Assembly: GCA_019448385.1 (NCBI GenBank)
Contig: JAGTXO010000011.1
Location: 1,020,001 to 1,084,000 of the forward strand
Length of the DNA: 64,000 nt
Origin: Diacronema lutheri
Lineage: Eukaryota; Haptophyta; Pavlovophyceae; Pavlovales; Pavlovaceae
Direction of reading: 5' to 3'
Position 1 is the first letter of the stretch, and every line of letters begins with the position of its first letter. A program made the translations under genes and the position numbers. Positions 32,911 to 41,849 of this stretch are shown here, one piece after another. The notes below the pieces were generated by a model, which was not told where the DNA came from, made no database searches, and saw nothing but the letters and a program-made list of their open reading frames with translations.

Positions 32911-34035
32911 CTACTCGCCGCCTGTGCGAGCGCGTTTGTCCGGTCGCGCATGTGAGAGCTTAGTCGGCGCGCTGTCGAGCGGCAGCGCGGCGTCCAGCGG
33001 GAGCATGAACACGTCATTGTGGAAGACGCGCGCGATGCCTTCCTCCGGCAGCCATCCCGACGAGCCGCCAAACACGACGAGCTCGCGCGCACAGCGACCG
33101 ATCGCGCACGACGCGCGCGGCGACGGCCACGCTGCACCGTCGCCGCGCGCGGGCAGCTCCTCCCACGTCTCTGTGGCCGCGGCGAAGACGTGCAAGTCGC
33201 AGAGGTGCGTGTCGCGCGCGCTGAGCCCGCCGAAGACGACGAAGCGGTCGGGCGAGATGGCGCACGCCGCGTGGAAGGAGCGCGCCGCGGGTGCGCGGGT
33301 CGTGTCGACGGCGTGCCAGACGGTCAGGCCGAGGTCGAGCTTCCACAGCTCGTTGCACCGGCCCGCGCAGGTGCGCCCGCCGAAGAGGAAGAGCGCGCCT
33401 TCAGCGCCGACGTCGAGCGCGACGAGGGAGTGCGCGGCGCGCGCGGTGGGCCGCGCGCCCAGCGGCTGCAGCCTGCGCACGCGTTGCCGCTCAACCTCGT
33501 ACTCGTGCAGGTCGTCATGCCAGCCCATCGTGACAGCCGGGCCGCGCGTCGCGGCGTGCGCACCCTTCGCCTCGCCGCCCGTTGCCTCCGCCTCCTCCGC
33601 CGCCTCCTCCTCCTCCGCCTCTTCCTCGGGCAGCACGCCAAAGCCGCCGTGGAAGTAGACGCGGCCGTGATACGCCGCGGCCGCAAGCTTGTCGCGCGCG
33701 CTCAGCAACTCGCCGTTCAGCCCGGCGTGCGTCCAAGTGGACGACTGCACGTCAAGGACGCACACGTCCGCGAGGTACCCGACCTCGCAGTTCAGGCCGT
33801 GCGCGGCGATCACGAGGCTCGTGCCCGGCGGTGCGACGAGCGCATGGCCGGCGCGCGCGCGCGGGACGATGCCGGTCGTCGAGAGCTTTGACCACGAGCG
33901 TCGCGCGGCGTCAAAGATGTACGTCTGGTTGGTGACGACGATCTCACCGTCCGGCTGCGTCCACATCCCGCCAAAGGTGAGCAGCCGCCCGTCGGCAAGG
34001 CTGACCGCGGCACACTCGCGCGCGTGGTCACCCAT
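32911..34035 (-). CDS. kelch-repeat beta-propeller protein
   Basis: 374 residues with six kelch-type blades, visible as LADGRLLTFGG, LVIAAHG, HGRVYFHGG, GALFLFGG, SPDRFVVFGG and ARELVVFGG, each followed by a W or Y at typical spacing (RRSWSKL, SSTWTHA, LTVWHAV, TETWEEL). An acidic insert of about 30 residues (PEEEAEEEEAAEEAEA) interrupts blade three. Kelch propellers bind protein partners; no catalytic, BTB or F-box domain is present. The start at MGDHARECAA leaves the first blade short, and the frame stays open upstream, so an upstream exon is possible. Confidence 0.8.
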   Translation of the reverse strand: MGDHARECAAVSLADGRLLTFGGMWTQPDGEIVVTNQTYIFDAARRSWSKLSTTGIVPRARAGHALVAPPGTSLVIAAHGLNCEVGYLADVCVLDVQSSTWTHAGLNGELLSARDKLAAAAYHGRVYFHGGFGVLPEEEAEEEEAAEEAEATGGEAKGAHAATRGPAVTMGWHDDLHEYEVERQRVRRLQPLGARPTARAAHSLVALDVGAEGALFLFGGRTCAGRCNELWKLDLGLTVWHAVDTTRAPAARSFHAACAISPDRFVVFGGLSARDTHLCDLHVFAAATETWEELPARGDGAAWPSPRASCAIGRCARELVVFGGSSGWLPEEGIARVFHNDVFMLPLDAALPLDSAPTKLSHARPDKRARTGGE

Positions 34036-34571
34036 CGTTCTCCTCCCGCCAAAAGCGGGCGAGGGGGGGGGGGGATTGGGGAAACTGGAAAGACGGCGCG
34101 CAGTTGCGCGCCCCATCGCCTTGCTTTTTGCGACCGTCCGCTCGCGGCTCCGCTGCTCTGTCACGCGCGCCGATGGAGCGCGATATCGCCACGGCCATTG
34201 CAGCCTCGCGCGCGAGCGGCGCACGGTTGGCACTCGCGCGCCACCCCCTGTGATTCAGGCCGCGCGTTGCATGATTGTTTGGCGGCCGGCCCGCGCGCGC
34301 GCGCGGCGCGCCGCTACGCACGCGCCATAGGGCGCACGTCTTGCAGCCTGCGCGCGACTGCGGGCTCACGCTTGATGACAGCGGGGAGCGGGACGAGATC
34401 GCCCCGACCTCCGTCCGTTTGAGGCGAGCCCCACATGATGGAAAAATACTTATGGGGGTATGGGTATCATTATTTTGCCAATACTTATCTTATTTTGTGG
34501 CACTCACGCGGACACACGGACGGAATATGGTCGCGTGAGAGAGAGACCCTCTCTCTGCGCCTTGAGCGCAT
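34036..34571. other. divergent intergenic region with AT-rich patch
   Basis: 536 bases between the divergent kelch and GH5 genes. A G-run lies at about 34064-34077. At 34436-34500 is the most AT-rich stretch of this part of the window, including GGAAAAATACTTATGGGGG and ATTATTTTGCC, about 75-135 bases upstream of the GH5 ATG. It is the natural candidate for the GH5 promoter. No gene is seen. Confidence 0.5.
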
Positions 34572-36239
34572 ATGGGCCGCGGCGTACATCCGGTCGCGGC
34601 GCTCGTGCTGGCATGCACGACCACGTTCGCCCTCTTTAGCGGCCTGCTGTTGCGCGCGACGATCCACCCACCCCTCTTCACGCCGCGCAGCGCCGCGAAA
34701 GCGAGCGGCCATGGCTCGCACGCGCGCGGCGAGCCGCCCATACGCGGCGTCAACCTGGGCGGCTGGCTCGTGCTTGAGCCGTGGATAACGCCGTCGCTCT
34801 TTTACCAGTTCCTCGACGATGATCCGCCAGCCATCGACGAGCAGAGTCTGTGCGCGATGCTCGGCCCAGCCGAGTCGCGCTCGCAGCTGCGCGCGTTCCG
34901 CGACGTGTGGGTCACGGAGGACACGATTGCAACGCTTCGGCGCATCGGCATCAACACGGTGCGCGTGCCGTATGGCTACTGGGTGTTCGGCGACCAGCCG
35001 TCCTTCTGCCCGGGCGTCTCGTCCATCGAGTACGTCGACAGGGCGGTGGGCTGGGCGGAGGAGTACGGCCTGCGCGTCGTCCTCGACTTGCACGGCGTGC
35101 CGGGCTCCCAGAACGGCTTCGACAACTCGGGCGAGGCGCACAGGCCGCCGTTTGGCGTGCGCTTCGACGCGCACGCTTGGCTGTCGGACGCGAACGTCAA
35201 CGTGACGCTCGGCGTGCTGCGCCGCGTCGCCGCGCGGTACGCCAACTCGAGCGCCGTCGTGCAGATGGGGCTCGTGAACGAGCCGAACGGCTTCATCTTC
35301 CCCGCAGCGTGCAGCGCCAACTGCCCGGTCGATCAGGCGCGCCTCCTCGCCTACTACGAGCGCGCGTGGGACGCGATTCGTTCCGTGAACTCACGCGTGG
35401 CGCCCGTGCTCGACGCGTCCTTCCGCGACGGCGCGTGGGCGCGGCTTCACACACCGAGCTGGCGCAATGCGCGCGCGGTGCTCGACGCGCATCGCTACCA
35501 CGCGTGGTTGCCCGGCGGCTCGGAGGTGCCGCAGCTCGTGCACCTGCGCCGGGCCGGGTGCGACGCGAGGCGGGAACTCGCAACGATGGCGGCAGAGGCG
35601 CTGCCCACTGTCGTCGGTGAGTGGTCGCTCGCAGTCACGGACTGCATGACTTTCCTCAACGGCGTGGGCGCCGGCTCGGCGACGACGTCGCCCGCCGCGT
35701 GCGGCCGCGTGCGCTGCCCCGAGACGTTTGGCAAGCTGCCGCGCTACGTCGGCAGCGGCGGGCCACTGCCGCGCGGCGCGCGCGGCGGTCCGGACGCGGC
35801 GGGCATGTGCCCGGTCGGCCCGCACAGCGCGCCGCGCGGCCCGCTGGAGTACGACGCCTTTTATCGGCTGCTCGTGGCGTATGCTGTCAGCAGCTTCGAG
35901 GTCTCGGCCGGCTGGATCTTTTGGAACTTCAAGGCGGAGGTCGCCGACCCGCGCTGGAGCCTGCTTGCCGTGCACGAGAGAGGGTGGCTGCCACGGACGC
36001 TCGACGGCTGGAGCCCGCCCGCGCCGGACTGTGGCGAGACCGTGGCGGGCATGCCGGTCGCGTGGCTCGGCGTCGGTGCGTGCGCCTCGCTCGTGGGGCT
36101 GATCGTCGCGCTCGCCGTCGCGGCGACCGTCGCGGACGACCGCCAGCAGTGCGCCGCGCACATCGCCGAGCGGGACGCGGGCGGCGCCTTTGTCAAGCTG
36201 TGGACCGTCAACCAAGCTGAGGACCGTCAGTCCAGCTGA
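34572..36239 (+). CDS. membrane-anchored GH5 exo-beta-1,3-glucanase
   Basis: Single exon, 555 residues. An N-terminal membrane anchor (ALVLACTTTFALFSGLLL) precedes a GH5 (subfamily 9, EXG1-like) domain: IRGVNLGGWLVLEPWITPSL, GINTVRVPYGYWVFG, VVLDLHGVPGSQNG, acid/base Glu in GLVNEPNG and nucleophile Glu in VVGEWSLA, with SAGWIFWNFKAE near the end. A second membrane helix (GVGACASLVGLIVALAVAAT) follows. These enzymes release glucose from the ends of beta-1,3-glucans such as chrysolaminarin or wall glucan. The gene lies 3.2 kb from the glucan synthase fusion, an apparent pairing of synthesis and turnover. The last codons fall inside a short tandem repeat that runs past the stop. Confidence 0.9.
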   Translation: MGRGVHPVAALVLACTTTFALFSGLLLRATIHPPLFTPRSAAKASGHGSHARGEPPIRGVNLGGWLVLEPWITPSLFYQFLDDDPPAIDEQSLCAMLGPAESRSQLRAFRDVWVTEDTIATLRRIGINTVRVPYGYWVFGDQPSFCPGVSSIEYVDRAVGWAEEYGLRVVLDLHGVPGSQNGFDNSGEAHRPPFGVRFDAHAWLSDANVNVTLGVLRRVAARYANSSAVVQMGLVNEPNGFIFPAACSANCPVDQARLLAYYERAWDAIRSVNSRVAPVLDASFRDGAWARLHTPSWRNARAVLDAHRYHAWLPGGSEVPQLVHLRRAGCDARRELATMAAEALPTVVGEWSLAVTDCMTFLNGVGAGSATTSPAACGRVRCPETFGKLPRYVGSGGPLPRGARGGPDAAGMCPVGPHSAPRGPLEYDAFYRLLVAYAVSSFEVSAGWIFWNFKAEVADPRWSLLAVHERGWLPRTLDGWSPPAPDCGETVAGMPVAWLGVGACASLVGLIVALAVAATVADDRQQCAAHIAERDAGGAFVKLWTVNQAEDRQSS

Positions 36240-36269
36240 GGACCGTCAGTCAAGCTGAGGACCGTCAGT
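36195..36269 (+). repeat. 18-20-base tandem repeat across the GH5 stop codon
   Basis: Four imperfect copies of AAGCTGAGGACCGTCAGTC, the first two coding and the rest after or across the TGA. The repeat itself contains TGA, so copy number affects little but the last residues (VNQAEDRQSS). Confidence 0.85.
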
Positions 36270-36423
36270 TTTGCGCAAACGAGTGGAACCGGGGTTTATG
36301 CTTCCATGTGTGTGTGACCGCATGCGCGCGCGAGCAGCTCAGCCGCCAGCTTTTGGCCGACGTTACGCGCATGTCGCAAGCTGGGTCCGCCGTGCATCCC
36401 GATTTTGTCACAGTCCCCCGCGC

Positions 36424-39400
36424 TTACAGCAACTCAAGAACAGGACTGCGCGCAGCCACCTGCCCGTCAGCAGCCGCACCTGCCACCGCGCGCTGCGTGG
36501 CTCTCGCGCGCGCCGAGCTCCGCCGCCGCCACCCCGCGTAGATGGTGACGACGCTCGCGAGGGCCGTGAGCAGAGCGGCCGCGCCAGCGAGCGGCACGCC
36601 GCGCTCTCGGCGCCAACTCGGCCGGTCGGCGGCGAGCGCACGCACGGCCAAGCCCGCGCGCAGCCGGTGCGCGTGCCGAGCCTCCAGTCGCGCATGCGCG
36701 TGCGCGTGACGCGTCACGGAGGCGCCGTCCGCGTAACCGCCCGCGCGTTGCGGCTCGGCGAACGGCGCAGCAAGCGGCGCGTCAGACGGCTCTGCGTGCG
36801 GTGTGGCCGCGCCGTCGTCCACACCCACGGGCCGCTGCACGTGGCCGTGCGCGACCGCCTCCTCGTGAGCCTCGTACGCCGAGGCGGCGAGGCGCAGCGC
36901 ATCGTCCATCCGGCCCTCCCTCTGCGCCTCAAGCGCCGCCTGCGCGAGCAGCTCGGCCGCGCGCTGCAGCGCCTCATTGGCGACGGGCGAAACGGCGCTC
37001 GGCTCGGTGAGCTGCGGCACGGACGGCGCCACGACGGGCGCGGCGGGCGCGGGCTCGACCAGCCCAGCGGCGTCGCCCCTATGCCGACGCTGCGCGTGCG
37101 CGGCGTGGCGGCTGGGGCTGGGCGGCGGGCTCGGCGGCGGGCTCGGCGGCGGGCTCGGCGGCAGGCTCGGCGGCGCGGGCGGCGGCGCGGGCGGCGCGGG
37201 CGGCGGGCGCGACGGCGGTGGTGCTGCTGGCGGGTGCGGAGGCGGAGGCGGAGGCAGAGGCGGAGGCGGCTCGTTGCGAGGGCCGACGTGCCGGTGGTGC
37301 CGCGCGACGGCACCATCGTTTGTGCCGGCAACAACGCTGGCCGCCTCCTGCCGCGCGCGTGGCGCGTGCCGCGCGTGCCGGTGACGCGCCTTGGGCGGTG
37401 CGGGCGGCGATGCGGGCGGCGCGGGTGGCGGCGGCATGGCAGGCGGTGCGCTCGGCGGCGTGCGCGGCGCGGGCGGCGAAGCGGGCGGCGGACGAACGGC
37501 AGGCGCGGCCGCGTCGGGCCACGCGCCGCCCGCGCGGTGCCGCCTGCCGCGCAGCGCGCCGTCCGCCGGCGGCGCGGCCGCGCCGTGCGCGCTGGGCTCG
37601 CCGCCGCGCCGAGCGTGCGCGCCCGACTGCGCGCGGCCGCCTCCTCCGCGCGAGCTCAGACTGTCGAGCGGATGCGGTGGCGGAGGATGTGGTGGTGGCG
37701 GCGGCGGCGACGGCGACGACGCGCGCGGCGGCGGCGCGTGCGGCGGCGGCGGCGGCGGCGGCGGCGGGCTGCCGGGCGGAGGCGGCACGGGCGGGCTCGG
37801 CGGCGATTCGGCCTGCGCCTTCCGCTGCGCCGCTGCGCCCGCGCGCCCGTCGCCGAGGGGCGGAGGCAGCGGCGGCGCGGGCGATCGCGCGGCACGTGTT
37901 GACCCAGACGAGCCGACGGCGCCATCGCCACCGCCGTCGCCACCGCCGTCGCCACCGCCGTCGCCACCGCCGTCGCCACCGCCGTCGCCACCGCCGTCGC
38001 CGCCGCCATCGACGGCAGCACCGCCATGCTGCTGCGACGCACGCGGCGGAGGCGGCGGAGGCGGCCATCGTGTCTGCGCGGGCGGTGGCCTGGGCGATGG
38101 CGGCCAGCGCAATGCCGGCGGCGAAGCGGGCGGTGGCGCCAGCTGCGCGCCCGGCCTGGGCGCGGCTGCGGCCGCGCCGTCCGCGCCACCGCCGTCCGCC
38201 CGTCCGCCATCGTGCGCGTCCCTGCTGCCAAGCGCACCGCTCGAGCCGGGCGCGTCGCTCTGTAACGGCGGCTTCGGCCGGTGTGGCTGCGGGCGGTGCT
38301 CAACGTCGCGCCCTCGCCCCGCGCGATTCGTGCCGCCATCGTGCCTGCCGAAGAAGGCCACCCAGACCAGGAGGAGCAGCAGCAGCCCCAGCCCCAGCCG
38401 GCGCAGCCCCAGCCCCAGCCGACGCATCGTGTGGGCGCCAGGCCAGCGCGCCTTGTGATGCGCCTGCTTGCGGTCGCCCCTGCGCGAGCGCGAGGACGGC
38501 GTGGACGAGAGGATCGACTCCCCGGAGTGCCTGCGCGAGAGCATGCCGTGCGGCAGCGACGTGGTCGAGCCGCCCGCGCCGGCCGCGTCCGAGATTCCGA
38601 CGCACGAGCTGCGCGCCGAGCGGCTGCCGGCGCGCGCCGCGCCAGCTTTGCCGCCATGCGTCGCGCCGCGGGAGCGGCGGCCCGCAGCATGGCGGTGCGA
38701 GCCGGCTGCGTCGTCCTCTTCCGAATCGGAGACCTGCGCTGAGCGCGGCGAGAGGGGCGAGCCAAGGTATGACAGCGGTGGCAACGGCCCGATTGCCGCG
38801 TGCTGCGGCTGCTCACCGTCTGCCTCGCCGCCCGCGCCGTCCACGCGCACGTCGTGCAGTTGGAACGCGCGTCGCCTGCCACCGGCTGCGTCGCGCATGC
38901 TCGTGGGCAGCGCAGAGACCCCGTCGAGCAGCTCGCGCCCCCACTGGGCGCCCTCCGAGCCCGCGGTGAGCGTGCGCGCGCCCAAATGCGGCGGCTCGCA
39001 CGCCGTGCCGTCGCCGGAAGCGCCGGCCAAGCGCTGCGGCGACGAGGGCGAGGGCGAGGGCGTGTTGATCGGCCAGCTTTGCGCGCGCGCGCGCTCAACC
39101 TCCGCGCCGCGCTCGTCCCCCTCGCCGCTCCCTTCCACCCCCTCGCCCACCCCCTCCCCCATGCCCTCGCCCACCCCCTCCCCCATGCCTTCGCCCACCC
39201 CCTCCCCCATGCCTTCGCCTGCGCTCCCGCCCTCGGCGCGCAGCACGGCGGCGCCGCCCTCGCCTCCGTCTCCGCCTTGTCGAAGCGCTCTCAGCGCGAG
39301 GTCGGCCGAGGCGGGCGGCGCGGCTCTGCCGGTTGGCGAGGTGGATCGGCGCGCGGGCAGCGGCGATGCGTCCCCGCCGTCGCCCTCGCCGTCGCCGTCG

Positions 39401-40953
39401 CCGTGACCGTGACCGTGACCGTGACCGTGACCGTCACTGTCGCGATCGTCATCGCCGTCGCCACCGCCGTCGCCCCCGCCGTCGCCCCCGCCATCGTGCC
39501 CGCCATCGTGCCCGCCATCGTGCCCGCCATCGTGCCCGCCATCGTGCCCGCCATCGTGCCCGCCATCGTGCCCGCCATCGTGCCCGCCATCGTGCCCGCC
39601 ATCGTGCCCGCCATCGTGCCCGTCCGTCCGATCGACGGCGCCCGCGCGCGCGGCCGCGCCGCCATCGTGCCCGCCATCGTGCCCGCCATCGTGCCCGCCA
39701 TCGTGCCCGCCATCGTGCCCGTCCGTCCGATCGGCGGCGCTCGCCTCGCGCGCGGCCGGCGCGGCGCTCGCGGGCGACACGCCGATGGCCGGCCCGAGCG
39801 CGCCCGCCCCGACAGCTGCGGCGCTCGGCGCGTGGGCGCGCCCGGCTGCCCACAGCTCCGGGCCATCGCCGCCGCGCAGACTGAGCCGCTCGCGCGGGCG
39901 CGCGCCGCAGCCGCCGGGTCGGGCTGATGCGGCCGGCGCGGCCGCCGCGCATCGCTGCGCGTGCTGTGCCTGCGCCTGCTGCGAGTAGATCGCGGCGACC
40001 GCCGAGCGCACGAGCCCGCCCTCAGATGCCGTGGCCGCGCCATGCCCGCCCATGCCTGCCCGCCCGTCCGCGCCGCGCACGCCGCGAAACCTGCCGCCGT
40101 CCGCGTCGTGCGCAATCACATCGAGCGGGCGCGCGCCAGCGCGGATGCGCTCGACCGACGCGCGCACACGCTCGTCGAGCAGCAGCAGCTCATGCTGCGG
40201 CTCGTCGCATGGCTGCTGCGCGCGACCTGCGCGCACTGAAGGCTCGGGCGTACCTGGCTCAATGTACGGCGTCTGCGGCTCGGTGTCCGTGGGCGTCGGC
40301 TCGGGGTCAGAGGGTGCCACGTCGCTCGCCGCGTGCGGCCCGCTCTGCAGCTCGCGCGGCCCGCCGCTCAGCCTGTCCGCCTGAGCGGCGAGCCGCTTGG
40401 CGAGCGCGCCCGTCGCGCCCGGGTCCTCCGCCTGCGCGGCGGCGGGCGCGGCGGGATCGGGCTGCGCGACCGCCGCGCCGAAAAGCGGCTCGAGTGAACT
40501 GCGCGGCGCGCCGTCGAGCGCGCGTTCGAGCTCGAGCTCGAGCGGCGGCAGCGCACCGAGCGCGCCCTGTAGCCGCCGGTCGACCGCACTCGCGGCGAGC
40601 GCGAGCTCGTGCCGGAGCGAGCGGCCCTCGGCGGCGTGCGGGTCGTTGGCGTCGGCCACGATCACATCGCGCTCAAGCGCATCGAGCCGCTCGCGCATGC
40701 TCCGCTGCGCGGCGAGCCCGGTCGCGTACGCTTTGCCCATCTGGTCGAGCGCGCGCGCGCGCTCGTCACACGCGCGCCGAATGAGCGGCTCGTCGAGCTG
40801 CTCGGGCGCGGAACTGATCGCCCAATCGACGTAGCGATGCAGCTCGCCCAACTCCGCGTGCAACTGCGACGATGCCGGCGTCGTTGGCGCAAAGGCCTCC
40901 ACGCGCGCGACCTGCTCGGCCAGCCGCCCGAGCAGATCCTCGTCGCGCCCCAT
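36424..40953 (-). CDS. giant low-complexity membrane protein (HDGG and proline repeats)
   Basis: Single exon, 1,509 residues from MGRDEDLLGRLAEQ. Residues 1-180 look like a helical coiled-coil domain (VEAFAPTTPASSQLHAELGE, ERLDALERDVIVADA). Then follow a polar linker, arrays of HDGG (about 11 plus 5 copies), HGHGHG and GEGMGEGV, a basic stretch, a membrane segment (RLGLGLLLLLLVWVAFFG), an array of GDGG, long PPP/SPPP blocks, a helix (NEALQRAAELLAQAALEAQR), and a C-terminal membrane segment (PLAGAAALLTALASVVTIYA). I recognise no family. The SPPP blocks suggest an extracellular, hydroxyproline-type region between two anchors. His/Asp-rich arrays could bind metal. An in-frame ATG at 41040 would add 29 residues. 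Confidence 0.6.
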   Translation of the reverse strand: MGRDEDLLGRLAEQVARVEAFAPTTPASSQLHAELGELHRYVDWAISSAPEQLDEPLIRRACDERARALDQMGKAYATGLAAQRSMRERLDALERDVIVADANDPHAAEGRSLRHELALAASAVDRRLQGALGALPPLELELERALDGAPRSSLEPLFGAAVAQPDPAAPAAAQAEDPGATGALAKRLAAQADRLSGGPRELQSGPHAASDVAPSDPEPTPTDTEPQTPYIEPGTPEPSVRAGRAQQPCDEPQHELLLLDERVRASVERIRAGARPLDVIAHDADGGRFRGVRGADGRAGMGGHGAATASEGGLVRSAVAAIYSQQAQAQHAQRCAAAAPAASARPGGCGARPRERLSLRGGDGPELWAAGRAHAPSAAAVGAGALGPAIGVSPASAAPAAREASAADRTDGHDGGHDGGHDGGHDGGHDGGAAARAGAVDRTDGHDGGHDGGHDGGHDGGHDGGHDGGHDGGHDGGHDGGHDGGHDGGGDGGGDGGGDGDDDRDSDGHGHGHGHGHGDGDGEGDGGDASPLPARRSTSPTGRAAPPASADLALRALRQGGDGGEGGAAVLRAEGGSAGEGMGEGVGEGMGEGVGEGMGEGVGEGVEGSGEGDERGAEVERARAQSWPINTPSPSPSSPQRLAGASGDGTACEPPHLGARTLTAGSEGAQWGRELLDGVSALPTSMRDAAGGRRRAFQLHDVRVDGAGGEADGEQPQHAAIGPLPPLSYLGSPLSPRSAQVSDSEEDDAAGSHRHAAGRRSRGATHGGKAGAARAGSRSARSSCVGISDAAGAGGSTTSLPHGMLSRRHSGESILSSTPSSRSRRGDRKQAHHKARWPGAHTMRRLGLGLRRLGLGLLLLLLVWVAFFGRHDGGTNRAGRGRDVEHRPQPHRPKPPLQSDAPGSSGALGSRDAHDGGRADGGGADGAAAAAPRPGAQLAPPPASPPALRWPPSPRPPPAQTRWPPPPPPPRASQQHGGAAVDGGGDGGGDGGGDGGGDGGGDGGGDGGGDGAVGSSGSTRAARSPAPPLPPPLGDGRAGAAAQRKAQAESPPSPPVPPPPGSPPPPPPPPPHAPPPRASSPSPPPPPPHPPPPHPLDSLSSRGGGGRAQSGAHARRGGEPSAHGAAAPPADGALRGRRHRAGGAWPDAAAPAVRPPPASPPAPRTPPSAPPAMPPPPAPPASPPAPPKARHRHARHAPRARQEAASVVAGTNDGAVARHHRHVGPRNEPPPPLPPPPPPHPPAAPPPSRPPPAPPAPPPAPPSLPPSPPPSPPPSPPPSPSRHAAHAQRRHRGDAAGLVEPAPAAPVVAPSVPQLTEPSAVSPVANEALQRAAELLAQAALEAQREGRMDDALRLAASAYEAHEEAVAHGHVQRPVGVDDGAATPHAEPSDAPLAAPFAEPQRAGGYADGASVTRHAHAHARLEARHAHRLRAGLAVRALAADRPSWRRERGVPLAGAAALLTALASVVTIYAGWRRRSSARARATQRAVAGAAADGQVAARSPVLELL
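37918..38016. repeat. GDGG-coding 12-base tandem array
   Basis: Consecutive CCGTCGCCACCG units (plus strand) encode GDGGGDGG on the minus strand inside the large low-complexity protein. The frame is kept throughout. Confidence 0.85.
39484..39721. repeat. HDGG-coding 12-base tandem arrays
   Basis: CCATCGTGCCCG units repeat about 11 times (39490-39622) and five times (39661-39721), separated by a unit reading AAARAGAVDRTDG in the protein; the same DRTDG flank also bounds the second array, so the whole block appears duplicated. It encodes HDGG on the minus strand. Confidence 0.85.
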
Positions 40954-41108
40954 CGCGGGTTGGCTCCAAAAAGTCGGCGGTCGTTGGAAAAGTGGACTAT
41001 GGATTGGGTATGGGTAGCCCAAAATCGTCGGGATCGACATCACGTAACCGTCGGCGGAGCCCTCCCTGCGCAGGCGCGACTGCGGCTGCGCGCGGCGGCG
41101 CAGGGGCG

Positions 41109-41648
41109 ATGCTCAGCCACCCGCCCCTCCTCAAGCCCTGGCGGCAGGACATCACCGAGCGAAGCTCCCCGGGCGGCGTGTTCACGCGCACGCGCGCGCT
41201 GCGCTCCAAGGTGCGCGTGCCCATCGACGAGAGGACCGAGCTCGACCTGCGCACGGCGCTGGACGGCACGCGTTACGACGTGCTCCAAGCGGCAACGGGC
41301 CTTGCGCTTGCGCCGCCCGCACCGCTGCCCGCTGAGCGCGCCGCAACGAGCAAGCGGCTGAGTGAGACGCCGGGCGCCGTGTACAAGGCCGTGTGGGCGC
41401 ACTCGGCGCAGCCCATCGGCATGACCACCTTCGAATGGACGCGCAGGCGAGGGCACGAGCCGAAGGACGTCGCAAAGCCGCGCAGCGACCCGCAGACCCT
41501 GCAGCAATGGTTCGCCGAGTACGGCAAGCCGGATCCCAACGTGCGGATCGGCCGGAGGACTGAGTTCACGCCGTCCGTCCGCATCATCGGCAACGGCAGA
41601 GAGGCGTTCCGCACCAACGTGCGCCGCATGCAGCGCGGGGAGCTGTGA
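41109..41648 (+). CDS. unknown conserved-looking protein, 179 residues
   Basis: Single open frame, well supported by third-position bias, starting MLSHPPLLKPWRQDITERSS. The sequence is charged and free of low complexity, with VRVPIDERTELDLRTALDG, YKAVWAHSAQPIGMTTFEW and a basic end (REAFRTNVRRMQRGEL). There is no signal peptide or membrane helix, so it is probably cytosolic or nuclear. I do not recognise the family. It is divergent from the giant low-complexity gene, with 155 bases between ATGs. Confidence 0.65.
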   Translation: MLSHPPLLKPWRQDITERSSPGGVFTRTRALRSKVRVPIDERTELDLRTALDGTRYDVLQAATGLALAPPAPLPAERAATSKRLSETPGAVYKAVWAHSAQPIGMTTFEWTRRRGHEPKDVAKPRSDPQTLQQWFAEYGKPDPNVRIGRRTEFTPSVRIIGNGREAFRTNVRRMQRGEL

Positions 41649-41693
41649 GCCACCTGGAGGCAGTGCGAACACTAGCGCTTACGCCTGCGGGGT

Positions 41694-41751
41694 GGGGGGG
41701 GGGGGGGGGGGGGGGGGGTCCTCTGGCAGCTGCTAGCTGCAGCTGCCAGCA

Positions 41752-41786
<35 letters not shown>
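41694..41786. repeat. poly-G tract and (CA)n microsatellite
   Basis: A run of about 24 G lies at about 41694-41719 and a CA repeat of about 16 units at about 41755-41785, followed by GCTCGCAC repeats. They lie between the converging ends of the unknown gene and the methyltransferase gene. Confidence 0.95.
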
Positions 41787-41789
<3 letters not shown>

Positions 41790-41849
41790 CGCACGCTCGC
41801 ACGCCCCCCGGGAGGGTGAGATTGAGGGTGAGCAAGGAGCAACGTCCGG

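Noticed and set aside
36271-37902. 543-codon Arg-rich plus-strand frame and other plus frames up to 41 kb
   Set aside because: Shadows of the minus-strand low-complexity gene; the minus frame has the coiled-coil domain and membrane segments.
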